A stretch of 64,000 bases of DNA from Saccharum officinarum. Taxonomy: Eukaryota; Streptophyta; Magnoliopsida; Poales; Poaceae. Every line of letters starts with the position of its first letter. Within the stretch, counting starts at the first letter, position 1. The position numbers and the translations under genes were made by a program. Of the stretch, positions 10,099-20,156 are shown in pieces. Location of the stretch: the NCBI GenBank assembly GCA_020631735.1, contig CM036188.1, positions 13,620,214 to 13,684,213 of the forward strand, given 5' to 3'. The notes beneath the pieces were generated by a model. The model had not been told where the DNA came from. It saw only the letters and a list, made by a program, of their open reading frames with translations, and did no database searches.

Positions 10099-11046
10099 GC
10101 CAAAATGGTGCCTGCGCATCAAACTGTAGTGCACACCATCGGAGATGAACTGTCGTTCACTGAATTTATAGTGGCTCTCCGTCACATCCTCGCTGACCAC
10201 CAAGACCACGAGGATGTGTTGGATGAACACCCAAAATTCTCAAGTCTTTCTTCCACCGGAGAACGCCACCCAGTGCCCGCCAAGCAGCGTGCTGAACAGC
10301 CCGAGAGGTGGATTCACGTCAAGCTGCAAGCAGACACGGGAGAGGAAACGCTGTCGACAACTCTAATCATGCGGGACGACAACTTGTACGTCTGTGGCTT
10401 CATGAACCAGCAAGGAGATTCATTCGAGCTCATCGAGAACCTAGATAGATCCGCTGATATGCTCCCAGTTCATGAATACACTCCCCAACGCCTAAGTTGG
10501 GGTGTCGATTACAGATCCTTACTGGACGCCGACACAGAAGATGATCTTCTGAGAATACTGGCGGGCGTGAAAATGGGCCGTGAGTTAGCGATGGACGCCG
10601 TGCGCGTGCTGTCGGGCTTCCCAGGTTGGGTGGTTGATGGTATGAACCCCAGGGTGGCACTAGCGAGGCTGATGTTCATGGTCTGCGAGTCTGCAAGGAT
10701 AAATCGTATCAACAGATTCTTTGCACGTCTGTGGAGCAAAATTGTGCTTTTCGACAACAATATGTTGCGTGATTATGTGTTCAATTATAGGAGGACTTCA
10801 AGCGAGCTGTTGAGGTGGAAGAGTGAAGGATACGCCAATCCGTGCCCTATGTCACAGCTGCTGGAGATTTACCTCGTCCTGAACTACCGTTTGGATCCAC
10901 CTCAGGCCAGCTTCAAGGGCCCTGGTCGACCCCGGGTGGAGCTGTGGGCCATGCGTGCCGACCTGGGGGTCGTTGGCACAACCGTAATAGTCTTCGACGG
11001 GAAACGAGGCCATATCACCTATAGGAAGGAGGAACAAGAAGAAAAG
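10099..11046 (+). CDS. Ribosome-inactivating protein (RIP) domain 1
   Basis: RIPs are rRNA N-glycosylases that remove one adenine from the sarcin-ricin loop of 28S rRNA. The exon encodes 316 residues in one frame without interruption. Family features in order: an N-terminal FTEFI helix, the LYVCGFMNQQG strand region, LSWGVDYRSLL, and the active-site helix MVCESARIN. In that helix the usual catalytic Glu and Arg are present (codons 10687-10689 and 10696-10698). The Trp that normally lies in the following helix is not found where expected. A tail from about residue 255 (GRPRVELWAMRADLGVVGTT) begins the DUF6598 module. The exon is in phase 0 at both ends. Cereal RIPs of this architecture (JIP60-like) are usually stress or jasmonate induced; nothing here shows regulation. 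Whether it is expressed is doubtful because the neighbouring exons are damaged. Confidence 0.75.
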
Positions 11047-11511
11047 GTACATTATATAATATAAATCATGTCTACTCTCTGTTACCCGAAATCTTTTTGC
11101 AGGAAAGCAATAATATTAACTAGGGTTTTCAATTTTGATATTACAATTTTTCCAGACACCCTCGAAATTACCGAAATTCATAAAAAATAGGCTGAAATTT
11201 GTAGATCTAAATGAAATATTAGCATGATTTATGACTACTATACATTTATTTAGTCAAAGAATGTGCAACATAAGTAATAGAAAATATGAGTCTAGACTCC
11301 AGAGTTATATATTTACAATAAAACACATGTATTAATATGAAATTTTGGATTTTTCTTTTGAATACAGCAAAATTACTGAAATTTTGAATGACAATGCATG
11401 GTTGTAGGGAATAATGGTTGATTTGGTGCTGACTGGACCGTACACAAGCATCTCGGCGTACGAGTGCTTTGACATCAAAATTGACATCCTACCGGCTGGA
11501 ACAGCTGCAGG

Positions 11512-11790
11512 TGTAACACCCCAGTCCATTTATAGCCTGTAATAGTTGTGAAGTTGACCCATGTAGCCAAGTGGCTCTTGTGTGGCTGTGTTGGTGGGTT
11601 TAGTACCACCTTGTAAGTTTAGGAAGGTAACGGCCAGCTTATAAGCCTTCTTGTTCTAAACGTAGCACCTCCGGATTAACCCTTTTACCTGAAGTGATGA
11701 TGAAAGTGTAAGAGGGGTGCTACGCGTGTGCAGGCCCGTTCCACGTGCGGAGCTGGGCCATATAAACAATTTTGGACGCGGGGTGTTACA
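11512..11790 (+). repeat. TRIM left LTR
   Basis: A 279-bp repeat with TG...CA ends and a terminal inverted repeat TGTAACACCCC. It contains GGGCCATATAAACAA, a possible TATA box, near its right end. Confidence 0.85.
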
Positions 11791-11917
11791 GATGGTATTC
11801 GGAGCATCAACCCTTGCTGCACGTTACCCGTAGAGGAGTGTACCAAGGGGTGGTCCTGGTCATCTGCCACATATATGTGGTGAGCTGCCAAGGGCGTCAG
11901 CCCTTAAGGGGGATGAA

Positions 11918-12250
11918 TGTAACACCCCAGCCCATTTGTAGCATGTAGTATTTGTGAAGTTGGCCCATGTAGCCCAAGTGACTCTTGTGTGGTTGTGGTT
12001 GGTGGGTTTAGTACCACCTTAGAAGTTTAGGAGGGTAAGAGCTAGCTTATAAGCCTTGTCGTTCCAAACGTAGCACCTCCGGGTTAACCCTTTTACACGA
12101 AGCGAGAACGAAATTGTAACCCTTTTACATGAAGCGAGGACGAAAGTGTAAGAGATGTGCTACTCGTATGCAGGCCCGTTCCACGTGCGGAGCTGGGCCA
12201 TATAAGCAAGAGCTGGGCCATATAAGCAATTTTGGACGCGGGGTGTTACA
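11918..12250 (+). repeat. TRIM right LTR, with two internal tandem duplications
   Basis: This copy is 54 bp longer than its partner. A 32-bp unit is doubled at 12085-12148 (starting TAACCCTTTTACA) and a 20-bp unit at 12191-12230 (AGCTGGGCCATATAAGCAAG). The second duplication doubles the TATA-like motif. Confidence 0.85.
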
Positions 12251-12870
12251 GCAGGTAGCAGCCAAGGCGATCAAATGGGAATGGGACTGTTATGACCCCA
12301 AGTATGCTGAAGAAGTTGACAAACCACCTGTGACTCGGACCATAAGCTCTTGAGGCCCCGGCCGCAACGTTGAGGTCATCTATGCGGTGATGTCCAATGC
12401 CCTAGAGAGTAGAGACCACAGTGCAGGTGAAGATACGGTGCAAAGATTGGAACAGCTCTTGTAGCGTTCACGGTCTTATCACCGCACGCATTGGTGACTC
12501 CAAACAGCAGAGCATCCTCTTTAGGCGTACACAGGAGACGGCTCAGACTGTCGCGGCCTCTTAAGCTGGCCAGGACTGTGGTTGAGGTGCCATGTGGTCA
12601 GACGCTTCACATAGAGATGCACCGGAACATTGAAACTTCCAAGAACCAAGGGGTTAGTAATAATATGCGTTTCGATGATATTATTCTCAGCTTTGACGAC
12701 AATGGCAGTTTGAGTCAACGTCGTGAAGTGGACGGTTATGGAGTTGAAGTGAACGTCGCCGGATTCCCAGATTCTCCTACTAATTTCTCAGAAGGAATTC
12801 TACCATGGGAGGTAAACATTGAAAACATTACGGAGCACTAGTTACTGGGGCAAACGTTCACCACATTCTT

Positions 12871-13554
12871 TTTTTTAGTGAAACAGGAGGGGCTTTCCCC
12901 TACTGGAATTTTATTAAAAAAATGAAGAAGTACAAATCCATGTTACAAACTCATGAAACAAAGAAAATCAAGAAGATTACACAAAGTTGTCTAGCCATAT
13001 AGCAAACATCGGCTGGTATTTATTCTTTGCTCTTAGCTTAACTAAAGCCAACTCCTTTCGGAAATTTTCCTTGGTTGAGCCCACCGAGTGTTGAAGATTT
13101 CTGAAGATGAGATCATTTCGAGCAGTCCAGATAGCCTAGCACATAGAAATTATGATTTCCATAAAAACAAATGGACGATGAATTTGCTCCTTGAAAACAG
13201 AGATGGTTTGTAGCAGCTCACCCTGAACAAAATGAGCGAGGCCCAAAACATTCCAACAACTCATTGCAAAAGGGCAATGAAAGAAAAGGTGCATTAGAGA
13301 TTCTTTAGTATCTAGGTGACATAGTGCACAGTTATAGCTTTCCAACTCCATAGTTTTTTCTTCGAAGAAGCTCACGGGTATTGAGTCTGTCTTTTAACAA
13401 AAGCTAGAAAAAGAATTTTCTTTTTGGCTGACAATAAGAATTCCAGAGCCATTTATAGGCCAGCTGCACCTGTCTGGAACTATAAGCTGTAGATAGGCTT
13501 TATGTGAAGCAAAATTTGCTGATCCCCAAATATATGTCCACAAATCATTGCCAA
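12871..13554 (-). mobile_element. 5'-truncated LINE (L1-type) with zf-RVT domain
   Basis: On the minus strand the frame at 13136-13375 and its continuation read CALCHLDTKESLMHLFFHC and then AIWTARNDLIFRN. This is the zinc-binding domain at the end of plant LINE reverse transcriptases. A poly(A) tail (T run on the plus strand at 12869-12876) marks the 3' end. The exact 9-bp repeat CACATTCTT at 12862-12870 and 13555-13563 is the target duplication. Only the last 680 bp of the element were inserted, as usual for target-primed reverse transcription. It sits in the intron between the second DUF6598 exon and the second RIP exon. Confidence 0.8.
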
Positions 13555-13646
13555 CACATTCTTATGCATTCTTTTCGCTAATCAATCAGATATGGTCATA
13601 CTCATATATGGTCTTTTGCTTGAACACTACTACATATGTACTGCAG

Positions 13647-14498
13647 ATCCTAATGACGCTGCGGCCGCAGCAGCAACCTGACATATCGTACATGGTTGGG
13701 GATGATGCAGAAGGGTTCAGTAGTTTCATCACTGAGCTGCGTAGATTGGCGGCCGACCACCCACGCTGCAGGGATCTCAAGGCTGATCATCCAGAACTCT
13801 CCTCCACATGTAACAACCCAGTGCTCCGCAATGGACGTGGTATAAGAACAAGCGAAAACTACAGCTGGGTTTATCAACGAGAAAGGTTGATTCACATCAA
13901 ACTGGAAGCGGTGGAGGGCGTGGAAACGTCATCGACAACCCTAGTAATGCTGGATGACAAGTTTGACGTAATAGGCTTGATCAACCAGGATGGAGCTTGC
14001 TACGAGCTTGTCAACGTCGAGACTAGTGGCTATAGTCGGCACCTCCCACCAGAATATGGTTCAAAAGCTCTAGACTGGGGCCCGTATCACGGAAGTATAC
14101 ATGACGTACTGGCCACCACGAAGCTGGGTAAGACCTTCGCGGCGGAAGCCGTGCGCGAGATCTCCCACTTTGACCCACGGTGGGTTGATGACAAGCGCGA
14201 CCGGGAACTGCAGTTGGTGGGGCTGACGGTGATGGTCTGCGATTCAGCGAGGATCGAACCTGTCCGCGACGCCATTGCACGTAACTGGGACAACGGGACG
14301 GAACTCACCGAGCAACTGAACAATTACAGAGGGAACTGGACAGTAATATCAGGAGCACTGCTGGACTGGAGGGATCACGCATACAAAGGATGGCCTCAAA
14401 ACAGGACGTTAGAGTCGATGGGATTCACGAGCCCAGACGATGCACTAGAAGCTGTCGCCCTCGTGTTCAATGACCAGGACCGGATATGCAAGTACTAG
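13647..14498 (+). CDS. Ribosome-inactivating protein domain 2 (terminal exon)
   Basis: The exon begins after a TGCAG acceptor in phase 0 and runs 283 codons to TAG at 14496-14498. It aligns with RIP domain 1 throughout: the FSSFITELRRLAADH helix, the strand FDVIGLINQDGACYELVN, and the helix VMVCDSARIEPVRDAI. At the catalytic Glu position it has Asp (GAT, 14241-14243); the partner Arg (14250-14252) is kept. The later Trp motif (NWTVISGALL) is conserved here, unlike in domain 1. No upstream start codon fits a separate gene, so it is most likely the last exon of the same multi-domain gene; a later standalone gene starting within the exon cannot be excluded. Reduced or no glycosylase activity is inferred, not shown. 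Confidence 0.7.
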   Translation: MLMTLRPQQQPDISYMVGDDAEGFSSFITELRRLAADHPRCRDLKADHPELSSTCNNPVLRNGRGIRTSENYSWVYQRERLIHIKLEAVEGVETSSTTLVMLDDKFDVIGLINQDGACYELVNVETSGYSRHLPPEYGSKALDWGPYHGSIHDVLATTKLGKTFAAEAVREISHFDPRWVDDKRDRELQLVGLTVMVCDSARIEPVRDAIARNWDNGTELTEQLNNYRGNWTVISGALLDWRDHAYKGWPQNRTLESMGFTSPDDALEAVALVFNDQDRICKY

Positions 14499-16456
14499 AC
14501 GTCGTCGACCTCGACCGACCACCGTACATGCATTACAGCATATATACCGCTTCGCCAAATTATCTTATTTGTATCCGTGCCCTTTTAATTTGCAACACCA
14601 TGTCGACCCTGGTGTTAATGGTTTTCAGGTACCCGTTTTCTTTTTTCTACTGCTTGATTTGATCCTGTAAACCCGACAGTATATAATGGTATCATGAAAC
14701 TACATATGCAAATGTAAACACTATTTGGTTCAGCATGTAATGGTTTGAAATCACAATATATAATATCCTGTTTGTCATCTATGTACTAGTCCATGGATTT
14801 TTTATTTTTGAGGAGTTGTGCGTGGAAGCTGCATGTACTCGGCAGCACGGCAAAAACCAGCTAGTAGCTTCGTGTGGGCTGTGGAATGTTCGGCCCATTT
14901 GATGAATAGTACGGCAGGGAAAGCATCTTTATGCGTTCGTAGTCTGATCAAGTTTGGTCGTTTCTGTCATTTGTTTTCCTTTTTCATTTTATTTTTCTCT
15001 TCATGATGATTAAAAAAATAATGTTCTCTTTCCCATTTGTTCCATAGTGTTATGCTACTTCCTATATCCCAATTATAAGATACATAGGGTTTAACTTATC
15101 ACTGGTGCAAAACCAGTACTTTTTATATTTCACTATCATATCACTGGTTAGGGTCGATACAAAACCAGTCTCGCCAAAAGCTTTGTGAAATCGAATTCAA
15201 TCTACTAGAATTTCATTTCATGAGATCGTATGAGTCCAAAACTGAGTTATTAAATTTCTTTTTTATTTTTCAACCATCATATCATCCTAGCCACCACGCT
15301 TTGCACTCGTACTCTAGGGCTCATCCCTGCCGCGCATGCCCCAAAAGTGTTACATATCTTATTTCTGTACTGTTTTCTATTGTTTTAGGAGTCAAATAGT
15401 TTAGAGATATTCCACATTATTTTTCTATATACAAATTAAGGTTTTTCCTTTTAAATTTTGGCTGAAATTTTTCTATCACCAATAGATTTTTGTCATTTCT
15501 AATTTATCATTTATGAGTCAGCACCGATATTTTTTAAATAACGATAATACAAACCCTAGGAATAATAGAATTATTCAAGAGGAACAGAGAGTGTACATTG
15601 CCAAATGGAGGAGTTAATAAAAGGTTATTACATATAAAAGATCATAGAAATACACATAATTACTCCTAATACCAATCTCAGTTGGGGGTTCACAAGAGTT
15701 TGATTCTCTTTAAAGTTATGACACATCAGCAAATTTGCTTAGTTGGCATGGTATTTATGAGAAAAAAGAGAAATAGAATTTCATTAGGATGAAACCCATG
15801 CATCACGTTTAACAACACATTGAAAAGTTCACTGAGACTGATTTGTTTCATTCTCATGTGCTCTCAAGGATCTTCTGTGCAAGATAAATGAAAAATAAAT
15901 TGTATGCAGTTACAAGGCTATATATTTCATATGCCACATTTGATCATAGCACCATATCATAATTGAATGATGTAGCTAGTATATGAAACTACATGAAACT
16001 ATGCACTGAGATGGACTGTTTCATTCACCTATAAAGTTGGTGTGCTTCTCTTGGTAACTGTGGATTGAAACTCTGCATTAAGATTGGCGTAATAGCTATA
16101 ACGTTTGGTAAAATAATGATGAACAACCAATTAATTGCTAATCAAGATTTCTTAAAATCTAGGGTACATCTATATGTGTTACACCATTGAATGACTTCGC
16201 CGATCAAGAGCCTATAAGGGTAGTCTCAATCCAGAAACTAGGATGGTTTTCTAGAGGTATACACATTATTAGGATGCCAACTAAAAGTAAAATGGTGGTG
16301 TGGCACTGGAATTAAGGAAGAGAGAGAGATAGAGAAGGAATTGGTCTCTTAAACAAAAACTATGTCTACACGAGGAAGAAATATGATAGATGGGTGATAG
16401 GAGAAGATATGTGATTGGATAAAAAACTATTTTGGAAAAACTATTTATGGGGAATA
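14499..16456. other. Gene-free AT-rich stretch
   Basis: No supported gene. The first 200 bp are probably the 3' UTR of the RIP gene. A Stowaway-like remnant (CTTCCTATATCCCAATTATAAG) lies near 15057-15080. A short repeated phrase, CACTGGTnnnnnnnAAAACCAGT, occurs at about 15100-15170. The rest is low-complexity AT-rich DNA that I could not assign. Confidence 0.5.
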
Positions 16457-17040
16457 CTACGATTTATTTGTATAGTGTCTATATGACTCGACAAGTATGG
16501 AAATTATCTCGTAATTTTTGGGTTAGAACTTTCCAAACAACCCATGTATTCCGAACATAAAGACTGAACACCACACTTGTGAGCATAAGGATGCCTTTGT
16601 GCATCTAGTCGGCTGTGGACCAGATCACATGCCTTGCCACACCAAAAGTTTATGAGATTGTTGTCAATCTCATAAAATTCTAGGTTGAACGCGGAAGAAT
16701 GGAAAGTTTGAATGGACTAAGCCTTTTGTAATCAGATTGCAAAACTTTTTTGTGCAGGACAACCACACAAAAAAAATTAGGGCACTTTGGTTTGCTACGG
16801 CTATCATGGACACTATATGTGCCTGGCTACACACTGAACAACAGAACATATATCTTTTTGGCAGGTGAATACAAGACATCATTTTATTAGTAAAGAGAGA
16901 TCATGGAGATCCACCATGAGCAATGAAAACATGACTCCTGCCTAAACTTTCATATAATGCTAACCAACCTTCATCGATGTAAAACATTTGAATTCAGCAC
17001 TGAGCAGGTAAAAAGGAAGAGACCACTACAAAATGTTCTA
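16457..17040. repeat. Segmental duplication block A, copy 2
   Basis: Counterpart of 1-688 (about 90 percent identity by eye). It sits upstream of the second proline-rich gene copy in the same order as copy 1. Confidence 0.8.
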
Positions 17041-17126
17041 ATACCGAACTCAGTTGAAGCTTAACTTCCACAGGTAAATACTTTTTTTACCATACCAACC
17101 CACAACACTTGACAAATTGTAGCCTG

Positions 17127-17133
17127 TATAAAG
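17127..17133 (+). promoter_or_regulatory. TATA box of proline-rich gene copy 2
   Basis: TATAAAG stands at the place equivalent to the TATA box at 1417, about 50 bp before the conserved leader and ATG. Confidence 0.5.
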
Positions 17134-17179
17134 CATAGCCACCCCATGCACCAATGCAAAAGCAAGCGAGATCTGCCAA

Positions 17180-17992
17180 CATGGCAGCAAGAAGAAGAGC
17201 TTCCACGCATACAGAACCACTTGTCACGATGTCATGCGTGGTGGCAGTCGCCATCGCGCTGCTCGCGCCATGCTGGTCTCCTCCACATTCGCCGAAGCAC
17301 CGGGAGGCAGCCAGGCCGGTGCCCCTGCGCCGGCGCCGTTGGTGCTAGAGCCGCACATGAAGAGCAAGCACAACAAAGACCATGAGAAGGCAGCACCACC
17401 GAAGTCCAAGCACCACCACCCAAAGGCGCCACCCAAGCACCACGGGCACCACGCGCCTCTAGAGCCGGAGCCAGAGCCCGAACCGGAACCGGCCGTTTCG
17501 CCACCCGCGCCGCCGCCGGAGCCATACACACTAGGTGCGCCGGTGGCCGACAGCCCGCACCGGGAGAACCCGCCATGGGCCATCCCCATGGCCGCACTCG
17601 CCGGGCACCGGCCAGTGGCCACCGCTGCCGCCGTTCCCGTTCCACCCACCGCCGCTCCCTGCGTGACCGCACCCGCAGCCAGGGACCAAAAACCCATGGC
17701 TGCCTCTACCGCCGTTCCACCCGCCGCCGTTCCCGTCGTGGCCACACCCCAGCCCGAGCGGCAAGTGGCCGCCGCTGCCTCCGTTCCTCTTCCACCCGCC
17801 ACCGGTCGCGGCGTGGCCGCACCCAGGGGGCAACTGGCCGCCGCTACCGCCATTCCCTTCCCACCCATCGCCAATGCCGACGTGGCCATGGCCTCGTCAT
17901 CCTGGACACCCGTGGACACCGCCGTCGTCCTTGCACGGCAACGATGGCATCCCCCCTGCGACGACGGTGCAGCAGAACCCCAATAACTGACG
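17180..17992 (+). pseudogene. Secreted proline-rich protein with Trp-Pro-Pro repeats, frame-broken paralog
   Basis: The signal peptide (MSCVVAVAIALLAPC, ATG at 17229) is conserved with copy 1, but a 25-bp deletion after it shifts the frame. The next frame (17270-17577) encodes the conserved middle: HNKDHEKA, a Lys/His-rich tract, (EP)n, and Pro-rich text. A third frame (17577-17992) then carries four clear repeats of the type WPPLPPFPFHPPP-WPHP; their Trp codons are conserved. The switch into that frame is explained by one extra G in GGG at 17577-17579. A TGA at 17664-17666 replaces one repeat Trp. The original protein was therefore an extracellular Pro/Trp-repeat protein of about 265 residues, perhaps of cell wall or pollen coat; its function is unknown. 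The reading frame is now broken three times. Confidence 0.65.
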
Positions 17993-18008
17993 CATGCGCG
18001 CGCCGCGC

Positions 18009-18311
18009 TGTCAGCATTCCCCATCCAGGTGATGCTGAGGCAGCAGCGAGAACCAGGAAGGGATCCAGGAAGAGAATTAAGAGTGCGAAGCTGTCCGGGC
18101 CAGAATGGGCCATGTGCATGACATGTAAGGAGCGGCCTAGCTATGAGTGAGATAAGATGGAGTGGAGAGATGTGAGCGGCTCATCTTTTGAACCCTAAAC
18201 GTTGTATTCGTACTTTACTTTCTGTAATAGAACTCGGTCATCGTTGTCGGCTAGCTGCCTACTGTACTAGTCTTCTTCCTCACCGGCGATTAGCAGCCTC
18301 GGCTGCTAACA
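18009..18311 (+). repeat. Probable 5' LTR of the Reina-like element
   Basis: It ends GCTAACA directly before the primer binding site. The start is placed at TGTCAGCATTCC because this gives TG...CA ends and a lineage-typical length. No second LTR remains to confirm it; TGTAAGG at 18124 is an alternative start. Confidence 0.5.
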
Positions 18312-18312
18312 C

Positions 18313-18327
18313 TGGTATCAAAACCTG
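18313..18327 (+). other. Primer binding site (initiator Met tRNA type)
   Basis: TGGTATCAAAACCTG is a slightly diverged form of TGGTATCAGAGC, the usual plant site, lying one base after the LTR end. Confidence 0.7.
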
Positions 18328-18410
18328 TCGATCTCCGACCGCCGTGCATGCTGGAGCCCGTCCCACCCTCCCACAGCCACTTCACCCGCCTCCAGTGCAC
18401 GAGAGGAGCC

Positions 18411-20030
18411 ATGGATCCAGTCGTCCGCAACATATGTTCGACAAATTGATTAAGAAGCTCGACGACTTCCACAGCGAGTTCCAGTCCACCAGCGGCCGCC
18501 TTGATCACCGCCTCACTGACTCGGAGTCCAGTCGCCGTCAACACGGCGACGCCGTGGATGAGCGCCTCACCTCGTTGGAGCACTATGCCGCTGCCCAGTA
18601 CTCGGCCGCTGTCGTCACCGACAACTGGGGCGGGCACTTCTCTGACCAGATCAGCGACCTCGAGCAACGCGTCCTCGACCTCGAGTACATGCGCTTCGGT
18701 GAGAACCAAGAGGAGTGCGACGAGCGCGTGGCTATGCTCGAGTCTGCTGCTGCGTTGTTCGAAGAGTGGCGTCCACACATTGAGAACTCCATCTCCAGCG
18801 TACACGTGGAGGTGGATCGCCTCACCAAGCACCTGGATCGGCCCATTGTCAAGCTAGTGCGTTCGAAGGAGTTGGTCACCGGCCACATCTCTGCTGGGCA
18901 TCTGACCGACTAGCCCAGTGGGCACGGCGAGGCCTCACCAATACGGGAAACGGCTATGGGTCGGTCACGACCATAGCCCCGTTCCCGGCCAATGGTACGT
19001 TCAACTGTCCCCACCCTCCCTCCTCATCTCCGATTTAGACCATTGCCGGAGTTCCGAACCCACCACCTGTTCCCCAAATCCTCCATCACCTTCCTCCACT
19101 GCCTTATCCCCTCATACCAATCACTACCCACCTCCCTACCAGTCCTACCCAGTTCCTCGTCCTCCCCAACCCAATCTACAACATCATCCTCCCTATCCCC
19201 CAATTATCCAGCCTATCACCTCTGTCCCACCTCAATTTCCACACAATCAGCCGTACCTTCCTCCCAATTCTTATCCTACATTCCACCACAATCAATCTCG
19301 CCAAGCCCCTAACCCCCACCTTGGCCACCTCCCCAAAATGTTGTTTCCCCAGTTCGACGGTGATAACCCAAAGCTCTGGCTGTGTCGCGCTCGTTCCCAC
19401 TTCAAGATGTACTCCGTTCACCCATCCATCTGGGTTCCGTGGCTACACATCACTTTACTCATGCCGCAGCCCGTTGGCTTCAATCCGTGGAGTCTGACAT
19501 CCAAAACATCTCATGGGAGCAATTCTCCGCTCTTATTCATGAGTGTTTCAGCAGAGACCAGCACGAGCTGTTGCTTCGACAACTTTTCCATATCAAACAT
19601 ACCACCATCACAGACTACATTGAGAAATTTACTGATCTCTTTGAACAACTCTCCTAACCCAGACAAACTCTACTTCACGACTCATTTCATCGATGGTCTG
19701 CGCGAGGATATCCGTTCTGTCGTTCTTGTTGCTCGTCCCCAGGACCTCAACTTTGCGTGTACTCTTGCGTTACTGCAGGAAGAGGCGCTGGACCAAGGAG
19801 GGCGCAAGGAGTTCAAGTGCTCGGAGGGTTCACTGTTTGCTCGAACAGCTACAATCAAGGGAGCTCTACCCCTCCCTCCGCCTCCACGTCGTCCTCCAGC
19901 TCCTCCAGCTACCGACGACGACAAGCGTGCCGCGCCCAAGCATACTCCTATTGACGACAAGCTATCCACGCTGTGGTCCTACCGTCGAGCTCGTGGCCTT
20001 TGCATTTGATGTGGAGACAAATGGGCTCTA
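18411..20030 (+). pseudogene. gag of the Reina-like element
   Basis: An N-terminal coiled-coil region (FDKLIKKLDDFHSEFQ; DLEQRVLDLEYMRFGENQEE) is followed by a Pro-rich stretch and then the capsid domain: LFPQFDGDNPKLWLCRARSH, AARWLQSVESDIQNISWEQF and RDQHELLLRQLFHI. At least four frame changes separate these parts (near 18430, 18913, 19460 and 19655). Gag would form the virus-like particle core in the cytoplasm. No product is possible now. Confidence 0.75.
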
Positions 20031-20156
20031 GGCCATCGGTGTGCTCCGGTTCCTCAGATACATGCACTACAAGAGGTATGAGACCTTTGTGCAGAGGCAT
20101 TTCAGGAGAGCGCCACTACTGAACCTGCTGAAGGAGAGCCAGCTTCCTCAGAGCAA

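Larger units (their letters stand above)
11512..12250 (+). mobile_element. TRIM (miniature LTR retrotransposon)
   Basis: Two direct terminal repeats (11512-11790 and 11918-12250) both start TGTAACACCCC and end GGGTGTTACA. They enclose only 127 bp. Two bases after the left repeat is TGGTATTCGGAGC, a diverged initiator-Met tRNA primer binding site; just before the right repeat is a purine tract, AAGGGGGATGAA. A 5-bp target duplication, GCAGG, flanks the element (11507-11511 and 12251-12255). It encodes nothing and would need enzymes from another element. Confidence 0.9.
11408..12811 (+). pseudogene. DUF6598 domain (second module), broken by a TRIM and frame changes
   Basis: The exon starts after an AG acceptor (11407) in phase 0 with IMVDLVLTGPYTSISAYECF, the typical middle of DUF6598. 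It is cut at 11511 by a 739-bp TRIM and resumes at 12256 with KAIKWEWDCYDPKYAEE. There is an in-frame TGA at about 12351, then NVEVIYAVMSNALES, a frame change near 12405, VHGLITARIGDSKQQSILF, a second frame change near 12563, and LARTVVEVPCGQTLHIEM. It ends in phase 0 at a GT donor (12812). At least one stop and two shifts exist besides the insertion, so this module is dead. The matching piece at 9302-9641 has none of these lesions. Confidence 0.7.

Noticed and set aside
10430..11052. Minus-strand ORFs across RIP domain 1
   Set aside because: Shadows of the plus-strand RIP frame, which has clear family motifs and splice sites.
18124..18311. Shorter LTR start at TGTAAGGAGC for the Reina-like element
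   Set aside because: Possible, but it would give an LTR of only 188 bp; TGTCAGCATTCC at 18009 gives a length usual for the lineage. It cannot be settled without the lost 3' LTR.
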